Shown here: piece after piece, positions 8,418 to 18,397 of the stretch
How positions within the stretch are numbered: position 1 is the stretch's first letter
How the letters are laid out: the number at the start of each line of letters is the position of its first letter
Source of the DNA: an uncultured Hyphomicrobiales bacterium
GTDB lineage: Bacteria; Pseudomonadota; Alphaproteobacteria; Rhizobiales; Beijerinckiaceae
Reading direction: 5' to 3'
Length of the DNA: 46,485 nt
NCBI GenBank assembly: GCA_903932535.1
Contig: CAIZGR010000252.1
Location: 1 to 46,485 of the forward strand
Notes under the pieces: generated by a model
Told to the model about the DNA's origin: nothing
Seen by the model: the letters and a program-made list of their open reading frames with translations, nothing else
The model's database searches: none
Program-made: the position numbers and the translations under genes

Positions 8418-9340
8418 GCCGCGCGTCCGACCAGATCGACGAAGATGTCCTCGAGGCTGCTCGCCGTCGTTTCGAGGTCGGCGAAGTCGACGCCGGCTTC
8501 GGCGAGCCGGCGCAGCAGAGTCGGCGCGCCCGTGTCTCTCGCCGAGGCGTCGAAGCTGTAGGCGAGCCGCCGCCCGCCGTCTTCGAGCGCGATCGGCCAG
8601 CCGGCGAGCGAATCGGGCAGGGCGGGCAAGGGACGGGTCAGGACCAGGGTGAGGCGCCGCTTGCCGAGCTTGCGCATCAGCGCCTTCTTGTCCTCGACCA
8701 GCAGGACGCGCCCTTTGTCGATCACCCCGACGCGGTCGGCCATCTCTTCGGCTTCCTCGATGTAATGCGTCGTCAGGATCACCGTGACACCGTCGTCCCG
8801 GAGCCGCCGCACCAGCGCCCACATGTCGCGCCGCAGGTTGACGTCGACGCCGGCGGTCGGCTCGTCGAGGAACAGAACCTCGGGCTGATGACTCAGCGCC
8901 TTGGCGATCATCACCCGCCGCTTCATGCCGCCCGAGAGCTCGACGATGCGGCTGTTTCGCTTCTCCCACAGGGAAAGGTCGCGCAGCAGGCGCTCGAGAT
9001 AGGCCGGGTCGGGCGGCCGGCCGAACAGGCGCCGGCTGAACGACACCGTGCCCCAGACGGTGGCGAAGATGTCGAGCGCGATCTCCTGCGGCACGAGGCC
9101 GATGGCGAAGCGCGCGGCGCGAAAGTCGCGCTGGATGTCGAAGCCGGCCACGCGGACGGCGCCCGAGGTCATCGACACCGTGCCGCAGACGACGCCGATC
9201 AGCGTCGTCTTGCCGGCGCCGTTGGGGCCGAGAAGGGCGAAAATCTCACCCTTGTCGATCGCGAGATCGACGGCGTCGAGGGCCAAGTGTCCGTTGGCGT
9301 AGCGCTTGGTGACGGCGGCGCAGTCGATGATCGGCGGCAT
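8414..9340 (-). CDS. ABC transporter ATPase, YadG-like
   Basis: The 308-residue cytosolic ATPase drives the YadH-like permease. It has Walker [10 protein letters not shown] (residues 38-46), the ABC signature LSGGMKRR (135-142), Walker B VLFLDEP (155-161) and the switch His in TTHY (192). A C-terminal extension of about 90 residues, ending in [14 protein letters not shown], is typical of ABC-2 exporters of the CcmA/NodI/YadG type. Length matches E. coli YadG. It is the first gene of the exporter pair. The 120-bp gap to the next gene upstream is GC-rich and I see no clear promoter in it. Confidence 0.92.
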   Translation of the reverse strand: MPPIIDCAAVTKRYANGHLALDAVDLAIDKGEIFALLGPNGAGKTTLIGVVCGTVSMTSGAVRVAGFDIQRDFRAARFAIGLVPQEIALDIFATVWGTVSFSRRLFGRPPDPAYLERLLRDLSLWEKRNSRIVELSGGMKRRVMIAKALSHQPEVLFLDEPTAGVDVNLRRDMWALVRRLRDDGVTVILTTHYIEEAEEMADRVGVIDKGRVLLVEDKKALMRKLGKRRLTLVLTRPLPALPDSLAGWPIALEDGGRRLAYSFDASARDTGAPTLLRRLAEAGVDFADLETTASSLEDIFVDLVGRAA

Positions 9341-9460
9341 GTGTTGGATGCTTCCCCGGGGCGGCGCGGGGGCGCGCTCTGCGGCGTCCCGGCGCTCCTA
9401 TGTAGGCGGAGCGGGGACCGCCGTCCATTCGGCGGCGCGGGTCGTAAACGAGGCGCGCGT

Positions 9461-9784
9461 TCAGAACCCCATCGGCACGAAGAAGCAGTAGACGGTCGAC
9501 TGAACGCCTTCGCCGTTGTCGCGGTAGAAGATCCAATAGTCGCCGTCCTGGCTCGGCAGCGCGTCCCGGGCGGGAATGCGATAGCGGTAGCCGTCGACCG
9601 CGTAATAGTCGTCCGAGACGCGGTGGACCTGGTCGGGGCGGAGGTGGTGGGCGTCGTCCGGTCCGCAGCACGCCGATTTGATCCAAAGCGGCACGATGTC
9701 GCCGTTCGCCCAGACGTCGTGGGCGGCGGCGGGACGGCCGGTCAGGCCGCAGAGCAAGGCGAGCGCAAAGCAGGCAGGTCTCAT
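9461..9784 (-). CDS. Small secreted protein, conserved hypothetical
   Basis: The 107-residue product begins with a convincing Sec signal peptide (MRPACFALALLCGLTGRPAAA, cleavage probably before HDVW). The mature part of about 85 residues contains a Cys pair (SACCGPDDAHH) and a third Cys near the C-terminus (STVYCFFVP), and is rich in aromatic residues. The Cys-Cys-Gly and His-His pattern could bind metal or form disulfides in the periplasm, but I recognise no family with a known role. It appears to be a single-gene unit, convergent with nothing and upstream of the ABC operon. Confidence 0.65.
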   Translation of the reverse strand: MRPACFALALLCGLTGRPAAAHDVWANGDIVPLWIKSACCGPDDAHHLRPDQVHRVSDDYYAVDGYRYRIPARDALPSQDGDYWIFYRDNGEGVQSTVYCFFVPMGF

Positions 9785-10014
9785 ATCCGCTCCGGTCCAT
9801 CCGCAATGAATCGGCCGTCACCGCTTGCCCGCGGCGACGCTGGTGGGTTTGGTAAAACGGCATCAGGGCGAAACGGTGGAGCCGATTCTCCGACACACGG
9901 GAAGGGCCGCTTGTTGTGGCGCCCGGTGCGGCGTCCGCGTTCGCGCGGCCTCCGGCGCCGCCGAGTTGGCGACGGCTCCCGTCCGTAGCGACTGCGGTCA
10001 TGGGCGCATCGGGT

Positions 10015-10063
10015 GGGAGCGCGTCTTGCGCTCCTGGGGCGGCGAGACGCCGCCCCTCCGATC
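10015..10063. repeat. REP-like palindromic element, copy 2 (double hairpin)
   Basis: Two perfect hairpins lie next to each other: ggagcgc-gtctt-gcgctcc (10016-10034, 7-bp stem) and ggggcggcg-aga-cgccgcccc (10036-10056, 9-bp stem), followed by tccgatc. The order and end match copy 1 at 1097-1147. It sits 60 bp before parC in the 9785-10121 gap; I see nothing else in that gap and no clear ribosome site for parC. Confidence 0.65.
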
Positions 10064-10121
10064 GGCCTCGACGTCCGCGCCCGCGCTTGCCGCGACTCGC
10101 CGCCCGCGCTAACCCCGCCTC

Positions 10122-12374
10122 ATGGCCAAAGCCGCCCCGCCTCCCCCGCCGCCGCCCTCTGCGCCGATCGACGTCAACCTGCGCGACGCGCTCGAGGAGC
10201 GCTACCTCGCCTATGCGCTTTCGACCATCATGGGCCGGGCGCTGCCCGACGCGCGCGATGGGCTCAAGCCCGTGCATCGCCGCATCCTCTATGGCATGCA
10301 CATCCTGCGGCTCGACCCCGGAACCGCGTTCAAGAAATGCGCCAAGATCGTCGGCGACGTGATGGGCTCTTTCCATCCGCACGGCGACCAGGCGATCTAC
10401 GAGGCGCTGGTGCGCCTCGCCCAGGATTTCGCCTCGCGCTATCCGCTGATCGAGGGCCAGGGCAATTTCGGCAACATCGACGGCGACAACGCCGCCGCCT
10501 ACCGCTACACCGAAGCGCGCATGACCGACGTGGCGCGCCTCCTGATGGAGGGCGTGGACGAGGACTCGGTCGACTGGCGCGACAATTATTCGGGCGACAC
10601 GAAAGAGCCCATCGTCATGCCGGCGGCCGTGCCGAACCTGCTCGCCAACGGCGCGCAGGGGATCGCGGTCGGCATGGCGACCTCGATCCCGCCGCACAAC
10701 ATCGCCGAACTCTGCGACGCCGCGCTCTATCTCATCGCCCATCCCGGCGCGGGGACGGAGGCGCTGACCCAGTTCGTGCCGGGACCGGATTTTCCGACCG
10801 GCGGAATCGTCATCGACGACAAGAGGTCGATCGTCGAGACCTACAAGACCGGCCGCGGCGGCTTCCGCCTGCGCGCCCGCTGGGAGAAGGAGGAGTCCGG
10901 CCGCGGCGGCTGGGTCGCGGTCGTCACCGAGATCCCCTACGGCGTGCAGAAGTCGCGCCTGATCGAGCAGATCGCCAACCTGCTCAACGATAAGAAGCTG
11001 CCCCTCCTCGCCGACGTGCGCGACGAATCGACCGAGGACGTGCGGATCGTGCTCGAGCCGAGGAGCCGCGCGGTCGAGCCGGCGACGCTGATGGAGTCGC
11101 TCTTCCGGCTCTCCGAGCTCGAAACCCGCATTTCCGTCAACATGAACGTGCTGGTCGACGGGGTGACGCCGAGGGTCGTCTCGCTCGACGAAGCCCTGCA
11201 GCAATGGCTCGACCATCGCCGAAACGTGCTCGTCCGCCGCTCGCGCCATCGGCTCGCGGCGATCGACAGGCGGCTCGAGCTTTTGGCCGGCATGATCGTC
11301 GTCTTCCTCAACCTCGACGAGGTGATCCGGATCGTTCGCGAGGAGGACGACCCGAAGGAGGCGCTCAAAGCCCGCTTCGGCCTGACCGAGAATCAGGTCG
11401 TCTACGTCCTCGACACGCGCCTCAGATCCTTGCGCCGGCTCGAGGAAATGCAGCTCCGCAAGGAGCAGACGGACCTTGCGGAAGAGAAGGCGTCGATCGA
11501 GCTGCTCCTGGCGAACGACCGCAAGCAATGGCAGATGATCGCGGTCGAAATCCGGGATCTCAAGAAGACGTTCGGGCCGGACACCAAGCTCGGCAAGCGC
11601 CGCACGCAATTCGCCGCCGCGCCCGAGGTCGTGGTGTCCGAGCTTGCCGAGGCGCTGGTCGAGCGCGAGCCTCTGACCGTCGTCGTGTCGCAGAAGGGCT
11701 GGATCCGCGCGCTCAAAGGACAGGTCGCCGACCTCTCCTCGCTGGCGTTCAAAGGCGACGACGCCCTGAAAACCTCGTTCTTCGCCGAGACGACCTCGAA
11801 AATCCTCGTGCTCGCGAGCGACGGCAAGGTTTTCACCCTCGACGCCGCGAAGCTGCCCGGCGGGCGCTCCCAGGGCGAACCGATCCGGCTGATGGCCGAC
11901 CTCGACGAGAGCGCGGCCATCGTCGCCGTCTGGGCTTGCGCGCCGGGTACGAAGCGGCTGATCGTCGCTTCCGACGCCAACGGCTTCATCGTGGCCGAGG
12001 ACGAGCTTCTGTCCTCGACGCGCAAGGGCCGCGCGGTGCTCAACGTCGCAGCGCCGGCGACCGCGGCGCTGATCGCCCCGGCCGCCGGCGACCACGTCGC
12101 GGTCGTCGGCCAGAACCGCAAGCTGCTGGTGTTTCCGGTGGCGCAGCTTTCCGAGATGGCGCGCGGCAAGGGCACGCGCCTGCAACGCTACAAGGACGGC
12201 GATATTTCCGACGTGAAGGTCTTCGCCATCGCCGACGGCCTGACGTGGCGCGACTCTGCCGGGCGCGCCTTCACGGTCGCCATGCCGGAGCTCGCGGAAT
12301 GGATCGGCAATCGCGCCGAAGCCGGCCGCCTGCCGCCGAAGGGGTTTCCGAAGAACAATAGGTTCGAGGGGTAG
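10122..12374 (+). CDS. parC: DNA topoisomerase IV subunit A
   Basis: The 750-residue type IIA topoisomerase subunit decatenates daughter chromosomes together with ParE. The breakage-reunion domain begins with the [20 protein letters not shown] block; the active-site Tyr is Y129 in YRYTEARMT, with the helix-turn-helix region [19 protein letters not shown] just before it. The position equivalent to the fluoroquinolone-linked Ser of E. coli ParC is Gln (Q90), and E94 replaces the next acidic position; I recall Gln as common in alphaproteobacterial ParC. A DNA-gate/tower region and a short C-terminal beta-propeller-like domain follow, giving the length of ParC and not GyrA. ATG 10122 begins [10 protein letters not shown]. 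No partner parE is in the window. Confidence 0.95.
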   Translation: MAKAAPPPPPPPSAPIDVNLRDALEERYLAYALSTIMGRALPDARDGLKPVHRRILYGMHILRLDPGTAFKKCAKIVGDVMGSFHPHGDQAIYEALVRLAQDFASRYPLIEGQGNFGNIDGDNAAAYRYTEARMTDVARLLMEGVDEDSVDWRDNYSGDTKEPIVMPAAVPNLLANGAQGIAVGMATSIPPHNIAELCDAALYLIAHPGAGTEALTQFVPGPDFPTGGIVIDDKRSIVETYKTGRGGFRLRARWEKEESGRGGWVAVVTEIPYGVQKSRLIEQIANLLNDKKLPLLADVRDESTEDVRIVLEPRSRAVEPATLMESLFRLSELETRISVNMNVLVDGVTPRVVSLDEALQQWLDHRRNVLVRRSRHRLAAIDRRLELLAGMIVVFLNLDEVIRIVREEDDPKEALKARFGLTENQVVYVLDTRLRSLRRLEEMQLRKEQTDLAEEKASIELLLANDRKQWQMIAVEIRDLKKTFGPDTKLGKRRTQFAAAPEVVVSELAEALVEREPLTVVVSQKGWIRALKGQVADLSSLAFKGDDALKTSFFAETTSKILVLASDGKVFTLDAAKLPGGRSQGEPIRLMADLDESAAIVAVWACAPGTKRLIVASDANGFIVAEDELLSSTRKGRAVLNVAAPATAALIAPAAGDHVAVVGQNRKLLVFPVAQLSEMARGKGTRLQRYKDGDISDVKVFAIADGLTWRDSAGRAFTVAMPELAEWIGNRAEAGRLPPKGFPKNNRFEG

Positions 12375-12714
12375 GCGGCGATCGGCCGCAGGGCTGCGCG
12401 CGACGCGCGGCGGCTTATTCCGTCGCAATGCCCAGCGCGGCGCCGTTTGGCGTCGTCATCGCGAGGACCCCGGGATTCGAGCCTTCGGGAGACGCGCAAC
12501 ACGATTGTCATTCCGTCGAGCACGCGGTCGTCGACCGCGGCTGAAGGGGTTGCGGTGACGACGAATCGAGATCGGCCTCGACAACCTCCGATTGAGGGGT
12601 CGACTCGACCTGATTCGGGCCGTGGGCGGGCCGCGGGGGCCCGTATGGACGGTGCTCGAGCGCATTTGACGATCGAGGATGCGCTAAAGTTCTCCTCGTG
12701 TCGTAAGGTAAAAC

Positions 12715-12810
12715 GGATATAATTGTCTATTTTGCTGCAAAATAGGTAGAATAAGCTAAGCGCTGTTATAAACAATATTAATAATTAACAAATTATTAAC
12801 TAAATATTGT
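12715..12810. promoter_or_regulatory. AT-rich island with hairpin and a CtrA-type box
   Basis: About 95 bp of strongly AT-rich DNA interrupt an otherwise GC-rich region. It holds a perfect hairpin ctattttg-ctg-caaaatag (12727-12745) and a full CtrA consensus TTAA-N7-TTAA at 12785-12799 (ttaacaaattattaa). In such AT-rich DNA the box could arise by chance. The island lies 160-250 bp upstream of the PEP-CTERM gene and probably contains its promoter. The rest of the 12375-12714 gap shows no gene I can support. Confidence 0.4.
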
Positions 12811-12862
12811 CGGTCTTGAAGCAGCATAACCTATTTCGAGGTCGAAAAATGGCACAATCTGA

Positions 12863-12949
12863 GGTTGTGACGAGACCCGGTACAACCGCGCTTGACTTCA
12901 TCGAAGGTTGTGATCATGTTTGTTAATGCAACCCAGGGTTGGGTTGTGA
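12863..12949 (+). repeat. Three direct GGTTGTGA repeats upstream of the PEP-CTERM gene
   Basis: GGTTGTGA occurs at 12863-12870, 12906-12913 and 12942-12949, at spacings of 43 and 36 bp, with an inverted acaacc at about 12882-12887. The last copy ends 20 bp before the start codon. Repeated motifs at roughly helical-turn multiples upstream of a gene suggest binding sites for a regulator; which one is unknown. Confidence 0.45.
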
Positions 12950-12968
12950 GCTCGGGGGTTTACCTGAC

Positions 12969-13457
12969 ATGATGAAGACACTGATGGGCGTCGCGTTCGG
13001 CGCCGGGGCGATGATGGCGGCCGGTTGCGCGGGCGCGACGGTTCTCGTAGCGACGTATACCGACGCGTCCTCCACGGAGACGTGGAAGCAGGACTCCAAC
13101 CCAACTCCGACGACTTTCACCGCCGGCGCGGGGACCACCATTGCAGTCTGGGACGCTGCCTGGACCCTCGATCCCGGCCCGGCCGTCACCTACGCGAACG
13201 CCTCCTACGGCGGCGGCTTCAGCGGCAGCTTCGGTGCGGCCTTCGGGTCGCAGATATACACCGGATCGGAGGCGGCGCCCGTCTTCGCTGTGGGCCGGTA
13301 CGCCGGCCTCAGCGATGGCTCGGGTGGGAGCAGCGGCGTCCTCACTTTGTCCGCTGCCGCCGTTCCCGAACCGGCGACCTGGGCCATGATGCTCGCCGGC
13401 TTCGCCGGACTCGGAGCGTTTTCCCTCGGCGCCCGCCGGCGCCCGCTCGCGGCGTAA
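12969..13457 (+). CDS. PEPxxWA-CTERM sorting-domain protein
   Basis: The 162-residue exported protein starts with a signal peptide (MMKTLMGVAFGAGAMMAAGC, then AGATV). A Gly/Ala/Ser/Thr-rich, low-complexity middle follows (residues 30-128). The C-terminal sorting signal is VPEPATWAM (133-141), a hydrophobic helix LAGFAGLGAFSLG and an ARRRP basic tail. PEP-CTERM tails are recognised by an exosortase, which cuts at the motif after export; such proteins often accompany exopolysaccharide production. No exosortase is in this window, so it must act in trans. ATG-ATG at 12969 was chosen over 12939 because it opens directly on the signal peptide. The body of the protein matches nothing I know. Confidence 0.8.
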   Translation: MMKTLMGVAFGAGAMMAAGCAGATVLVATYTDASSTETWKQDSNPTPTTFTAGAGTTIAVWDAAWTLDPGPAVTYANASYGGGFSGSFGAAFGSQIYTGSEAAPVFAVGRYAGLSDGSGGSSGVLTLSAAAVPEPATWAMMLAGFAGLGAFSLGARRRPLAA

Positions 13458-13491
13458 ACCGCCGCAAGCAAAACCAAGCACGACCGCGCTT

Positions 13492-13524
13492 CGGCGATGG
13501 CGGGAAAATGCTCCGCCATCGCCG
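13492..13524. terminator. Hairpin with 12-bp perfect stem after the PEP-CTERM gene
   Basis: The stem cggcgatggcgg pairs with ccgccatcgccg around a 9-base loop, 34 bp after the stop codon. There is no T-run, so it may be a processing or stability hairpin or a repeat, but its position fits transcription termination. The remainder of the gap to 13853 shows no supported gene. Confidence 0.5.
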
Positions 13525-13853
13525 GCGTCCCGGCGTCTTTTCGCGGCGAAGGAACGAGGAATTCACGCCGCGCATTTCGTGCTGACGGGGTCCGCACCCG
13601 GCGGCGATCCAGAGGCCCGGGCCGCTGTTTTGGCGTGGCTTCGAGGGTTCGACGCCATGCAGGCGCCTGGGAAGGTTTTCGGCCGCGACGCCGGCGCATC
13701 CGCGCTATGAGGCGTCGGTGGCGAGCATTGACATTGTCGATACGGAACCCACGGCTCTTCGCGCCGCGAGCGCGCCAAGCGCGGGCGGGGAGCGAAAGCG
13801 GTGATGGCCGAACGGTACATGAACTTGGCCAGCTGCGCCGCGATCGCCGCGGC

Positions 13854-15160
13854 TCAAAGAAGCTGGCGCGCAGGCCTGACGTCGCGCGTCGTCGCCGCCG
13901 CGTCCGCCGCCAGATCGACCACGAACCGGCTGCCGCCGCCCGGTTCCGCGTCGCACACGACATCGCCGCCGTGGCGGCGGGCGATCTGGCGCACCAGCGA
14001 CAGGCCGAGGCCCCAGCCGCCCGCCGATTCGCTCCGCCCGGCCGGCCGGTAGAACGGCTCGAACACCCGCTCCCGTTCGGCCGGCGCGATTCCCTCCCCG
14101 CAATCGCTGACGACGATCCGCGCCCCGCCCTCGCGCCGGGTCACAGCGACGCGGAACGGCGGCCGCCCGTGCCGTGCGGCGTTCTCGAGAAGATTGCGGA
14201 TCAGGCGGCGCAGCAGCGTCGCGTCGCCGTCGATCTCGACCGGATCGCCGTCGTCCGCCACGCTCGCCACGCCCGCATCGAGGCGCGCCGCCTCTTCCGC
14301 CGCGAGGCCCAGCAGATCGACGCGAACAGCGTGCGCCGTGGGGGCGCCGTCGTGGTCGAGGCGGCTCGCGAGCAGGATCTCGTCGACGAGCTGCTCGCTC
14401 TCGGCCAGATCGCGCAGGATCTCGGCATGCAGGTCGGGGCGCGGATCGGCGAGCCAGAGCTCGACCGCCACCCGCAGCCGCGCCAGCGGCGAGCGCACCT
14501 CGTGGCTCGCGTTGGCGAGCAGCGCCTTCTGCGCGTTCACGAGCTGCTCGATGCGCGCGGCGGCGGCGTTGAACGCGCGCGCGACCGCCGCGACTTCGTC
14601 GTCGCCGTGGTCGTCGACGCGCAGCGACAGCCCGCCCGCCCCCCACCGCTCGACGCCGGAGCGCAGGGCTTCGAGCCGCCGCGTGAGCCTCGCGGCGACC
14701 GGAAAGGCGGTCAGGCCGACGCCGAAGACGACGACCAGCATGGTCGAGAGGATGCGCGGACCCGGCCCCGGACCGGGCGGGCGCAAATTCGCCAGCACGA
14801 CGCGCCCATCGGGAAGGTCGACGCGCAGGACGCGCGGCGCCCGGCCGAATCGCTCGCGCTCGCTCGCAGCGAGCCTAATGGGAAAGCCGCGCAACGCCGC
14901 GAGCCTCCCGTCAGCCCCGTAGACGGAGACGTCGGCGTTCATGGCGTCGCCGAGGCGCGCCGCCGAGGCGGCAAGGGCCTCCGGCGGAGCGCCGGGCGCG
15001 GGCAGCATCCGGTCGCTGAGACGAATCTCCGGCGCGCGCCAGCCCTCCGGCGGGCGTTCGCCCACCAGCCACCAGAACGCCCCCATCAGCGCCGTGACGG
15101 CGACGAGGCTCGCCAGCAGCGTCAGATAGACCTTCCAGAACAGCCTGCGACGCACGCCGG

Positions 15161-15164
<4 letters not shown>
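13854..15164 (-). CDS. Sensor histidine kinase, CpxA/EnvZ-like architecture
   Basis: The 436-residue membrane kinase has a first transmembrane helix at about residues 10-32, a periplasmic sensor loop of about 105 residues, a second helix at 139-158, a HAMP segment, the phospho-acceptor His221 in ANASHEVRSPLARLR, an N box with LLENAARHG (326-333) and a G box GWGLGLSLV (about 383-391). It should autophosphorylate and pass phosphate to the adjacent regulator. Its start overlaps the regulator stop by 4 bases (ATGA). With the LTXXQ protein upstream, the operon resembles the Cpx envelope-stress system; orthology is inference. Confidence 0.9.
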
Positions 15165-15862
<698 letters not shown>

Positions 15863-15874
15863 GACTGTCCAGCC

Positions 15875-16489
15875 CTATTCGGCCCCGTCGTCAGGACCGC
15901 CGTGCATCGGGCCGCCGTGCCGCGGTCCTCCGCCCCACGGACCCATCATCGGCCCGTGCGGCGGCATCGCCTCGATCTGGGCCGCGAGCTTGGCCCGCTG
16001 GTCGGGGGTGAGCTGGTCGGCGATGTCGAGGAGACCGCCGACCATCGCCTTGGACTTGGCGTCGAACGCCGCGACCGCCTGGGCGCGCAGCTTCTCGACC
16101 TCGGCGCGGTCGATCGCCGGCGCGGCCAGGAGCTCGAGCGCCCGCTTGCGCAGCGCCGCATGCTCTTCCGGATTGGGCGCGATCTCGGCGAATTTGGCGA
16201 CGACGATGTCGTGCGCCTTGTTCTCCTGCTCGGCGCTGGCGCCGGCCGCGTCGAGGGCGCGCCGGACCTCGTGCTGGACGAAGGCGAGGCGAGCGCCTTG
16301 CCGCCAGCCGTCCGCCCCGGCCGACGTGGCGGCTGCATAGGCGCCCAGACCGAGCGCGATTCCACAGGCGAGAACTCCGGCGAAGAGCGCCGGCGCCCTC
16401 CAGCGCCGCGGGCCGCGCCCGCCGAGATCCCGCTTCGTTTCCAGCAGCGGCGGTTCGCGCCCAAGCATGGGATTGTCGTTGTCGGTCAT
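15875..16489 (-). CDS. Spy/CpxP-like periplasmic LTXXQ protein, membrane-anchored
   Basis: The 204-residue product has a short cytosolic N-terminus, one transmembrane segment (about residues 32-53, APALFAGVLACGIALGLGAY), then an Ala/Glu/Lys-rich helical periplasmic domain and a His/Gly/Met/Pro-rich tail. LTPDQRAKL in the last third is the LTXXQ motif of the Spy/CpxP family, whose members act as chaperones or metal-responsive sensors of envelope stress. The His- and Met-rich tail suggests metal binding. Unlike CpxP, it appears to keep its helix as an anchor. As first gene before the two-component pair it may be the sensor's feedback partner. The chaperone role is inferred from family and position. 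Confidence 0.7.
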   Translation of the reverse strand: MTDNDNPMLGREPPLLETKRDLGGRGPRRWRAPALFAGVLACGIALGLGAYAAATSAGADGWRQGARLAFVQHEVRRALDAAGASAEQENKAHDIVVAKFAEIAPNPEEHAALRKRALELLAAPAIDRAEVEKLRAQAVAAFDAKSKAMVGGLLDIADQLTPDQRAKLAAQIEAMPPHGPMMGPWGGGPRHGGPMHGGPDDGAE

Positions 16490-16796
16490 GTCCGTCTCCT
16501 TCGTCGGCGGCGTTCGGCGCCGCTTCGACAAGGACGCTAGCGCCGGAAGGTTTCGCGCATTCCGGCCGATTGTAAAGTTTGATGAACGGACTGCGGCGCT
16601 TCGACAACAGCGGTGGGGAAAACGGCGTCTCCTCGCCCGGCCCCGGCATGCGCAGCCGGAAAGGGCGCCGTATAAGGATTTCCCGCGGACCACAGCGATA
16701 ATGCCGGAGTTCCCCTTTGACCGGAAGACCCCTCCCTTTGCAGCGCGCGCCGGCCCGGGAGCAGAGCGGTCCGGAGGCGCGCTGCGGCGTGGGGCC

Positions 16797-17324
16797 ATGA
16801 CGCCCCGGCTGCCGCTCGTCCTCGTCGCCGCCGTCGCGCGCAACGGCGTGATCGGCGCCGACAACCGGCTGCTGTGGCGGCTGTCGAGCGACCTGAAGCG
16901 CTTCCGGGCGCGCACTTGGGGCAAACCGCTCGTCATGGGCCGCAAGACGTTTCAGTCGATCGGCCGGCCGCTGCCGGGGCGCGAGACGATCGTGGTCACG
17001 CGCGATCCGGGCTTCTCGGCCGAGGGCGTCTTCGTCGTCCACGGCCTCGACGCCGCGCTGGCGCTGGCGCAAGCGCGGGCGGCGGCGATGGGCGCCGGCG
17101 CGATCGTGGTCGCGGGCGGGGGCGAGATCTACGCGCAGACGATCGGACGCGCAGACCGCCTCGCCCTCACCGAGGTCGCGCTCGCGCCCGAGGGCGACGC
17201 CGCCTTTCCGCGCATCGATCCGGCGGAATGGCGCGAGATTCGGCGCGAGCCGGGCGGCCGCGGCCCCGGCGACGAGGCGGATTTCTGCTTCGTCGATTTC
17301 GAGCGCGCGAAGCCTGCGGGCTGA
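16797..17324 (+). CDS. folA: Dihydrofolate reductase
   Basis: The 175-residue NADPH-dependent enzyme makes tetrahydrofolate for one-carbon metabolism. Visible motifs are the N-terminal strand PLVLVAAVARNGVIG, LLWRLSSDLKRFR (the Asp is the substrate-binding acid of the family), GKPLVMGRKTFQSIGRPLPG with the cofactor-binding region, and AIVVAGGGEIY near the adenine site. ATG 16797 gives MTPRLPL directly before the first strand; an in-frame ATG at 16701 would add 32 residues without family resemblance. thyA, often next to folA, is not here. It precedes ddl by 152 bp, which is not the usual murB-ddl order. Confidence 0.92.
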   Translation: MTPRLPLVLVAAVARNGVIGADNRLLWRLSSDLKRFRARTWGKPLVMGRKTFQSIGRPLPGRETIVVTRDPGFSAEGVFVVHGLDAALALAQARAAAMGAGAIVVAGGGEIYAQTIGRADRLALTEVALAPEGDAAFPRIDPAEWREIRREPGGRGPGDEADFCFVDFERAKPAG

Positions 17325-17398
17325 CCGCGCATGTGGCCGGCGGCCCCCGCGATTTCGTCCGCTTTTTCCTGCCGATTCCCGGCGCGCGAGTCCCGAGG

Positions 17399-17413
17399 TT
17401 AACGCGCCGTTAA
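17399..17413 (+). promoter_or_regulatory. CtrA box 1 upstream of ddl
   Basis: TTAA-cgcgccg-TTAA is an exact match to the full CtrA consensus TTAA-N7-TTAA. It lies 64 bp before the ddl start in GC-rich DNA where chance TTAA pairs are rare, and it is paired with a second box 10 bp downstream. CtrA is the master cell-cycle regulator of alphaproteobacteria. Confidence 0.75.
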
Positions 17414-17423
17414 GCGCCTCGCC

Positions 17424-17438
17424 TTAAGCCTGCCTTAA
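17424..17438 (+). promoter_or_regulatory. CtrA box 2 upstream of ddl
   Basis: TTAA-gcctgcc-TTAA is again an exact TTAA-N7-TTAA. Its start is 25 bp from the start of box 1, and it ends 38 bp before the ddl start codon, in the expected core promoter region. Binding here could activate or repress the ddl-ftsQA transcript depending on the transcription start. Confidence 0.75.
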
Positions 17439-17476
17439 CTCTGCTGTTTGGCGGATCGTTAGGGAATTGTCTCGCT

Positions 17477-18397
17477 ATGAAGCACGTCGCGGTCCTGATG
17501 GGCGGCTGGTCGGCTGAGCGTCCGGTGTCGCTGAACTCGGGCCGCCAGTGCGCCGACGCGCTCGAGGCGTCGGGCTACCGCGTCACCCGCATCGACGTCG
17601 ACCGCTCGATCGCCGACACGCTCGCGCGCCTCGCGCCCGACGTCGCCTTCAACGCCCTGCACGGCAAGGTCGGCGAGGACGGGACGATCCAGGGCGTGCT
17701 GGAGATCCTGCGCATCCCCTACACCCATTCCGGCGTGCTGGCTTCCGCGCTCGCGATGCAGAAGGACCTCGCCAAGACGGTGCTGGCGGCGGCGGGGGTG
17801 CCGGTCGCGCACGGGCTCGTCGTCGACCGCCACGAGGCGGCGAAGCGCCACGCGCTCGAGCCGCCCTATGTGCTCAAGCCGGTGTGCGAGGGCTCGTCGT
17901 TCGGCGTGGTCATCGTCAAGGAGGAGCGCGCCCATCCGCCCCAGGAGGTCGGGCGCGACGACTGGCCCTACGGCGACGCCTTGCTCGCCGAGCGATTCGT
18001 CGCCGGCAAGGAGCTGACCTGCGCGGCCATGGGCGACCGGGTGTTCGACATCATCGAAATCCAGCCCGTTTCCGAGGCGTTCTACGGATATGACGCAAAG
18101 TACGCAAAAGGCGGGTCGCGACACATCCTCCCGGCAGAACTTAAACCGAATATTTACCATAAGGTCCAAGAGTTGACGCTGAGGGCGCATCGGGCGCTCG
18201 GATGTCGGGGCGTCAGCCGGTCAGACTTCCGGTTCGACGAAACCAAAGGCGATGAGGGCGAGCTGGTGTGTCTCGAGGTCAACACGCAGCCGGGCATGAC
18301 GGAAACTTCGCTGGTCCCCGACATGGCGGCCTACGCGGGGATCTCGTTCGCCGAGCTGGTCGCCTGGATGGTGGAGGACGCGTCGTGCGACCGCTGA
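17477..18397 (+). CDS. ddl: D-alanine--D-alanine ligase
   Basis: The 306-residue ATP-grasp enzyme makes the D-Ala-D-Ala dipeptide for peptidoglycan precursors in the cytosol. It opens with [22 protein letters not shown], shows the family patch [18 protein letters not shown], the ATP-grasp core [16 protein letters not shown] and the metal/ATP-binding C-terminal [18 protein letters not shown]. Length is that of DdlB. It heads the division cluster and overlaps ftsQ by 13 bp. Two CtrA boxes lie directly upstream. Confidence 0.95.
   Translation: MKHVAVLMGGWSAERPVSLNSGRQCADALEASGYRVTRIDVDRSIADTLARLAPDVAFNALHGKVGEDGTIQGVLEILRIPYTHSGVLASALAMQKDLAKTVLAAAGVPVAHGLVVDRHEAAKRHALEPPYVLKPVCEGSSFGVVIVKEERAHPPQEVGRDDWPYGDALLAERFVAGKELTCAAMGDRVFDIIEIQPVSEAFYGYDAKYAKGGSRHILPAELKPNIYHKVQELTLRAHRALGCRGVSRSDFRFDETKGDEGELVCLEVNTQPGMTETSLVPDMAAYAGISFAELVAWMVEDASCDR

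Noticed and set aside
12447-12722. Short frames between parC and the AT-rich island
   Set aside because: Several overlapping frames on both strands, all Arg/Ser/Pro-rich without domains; treated as non-coding.
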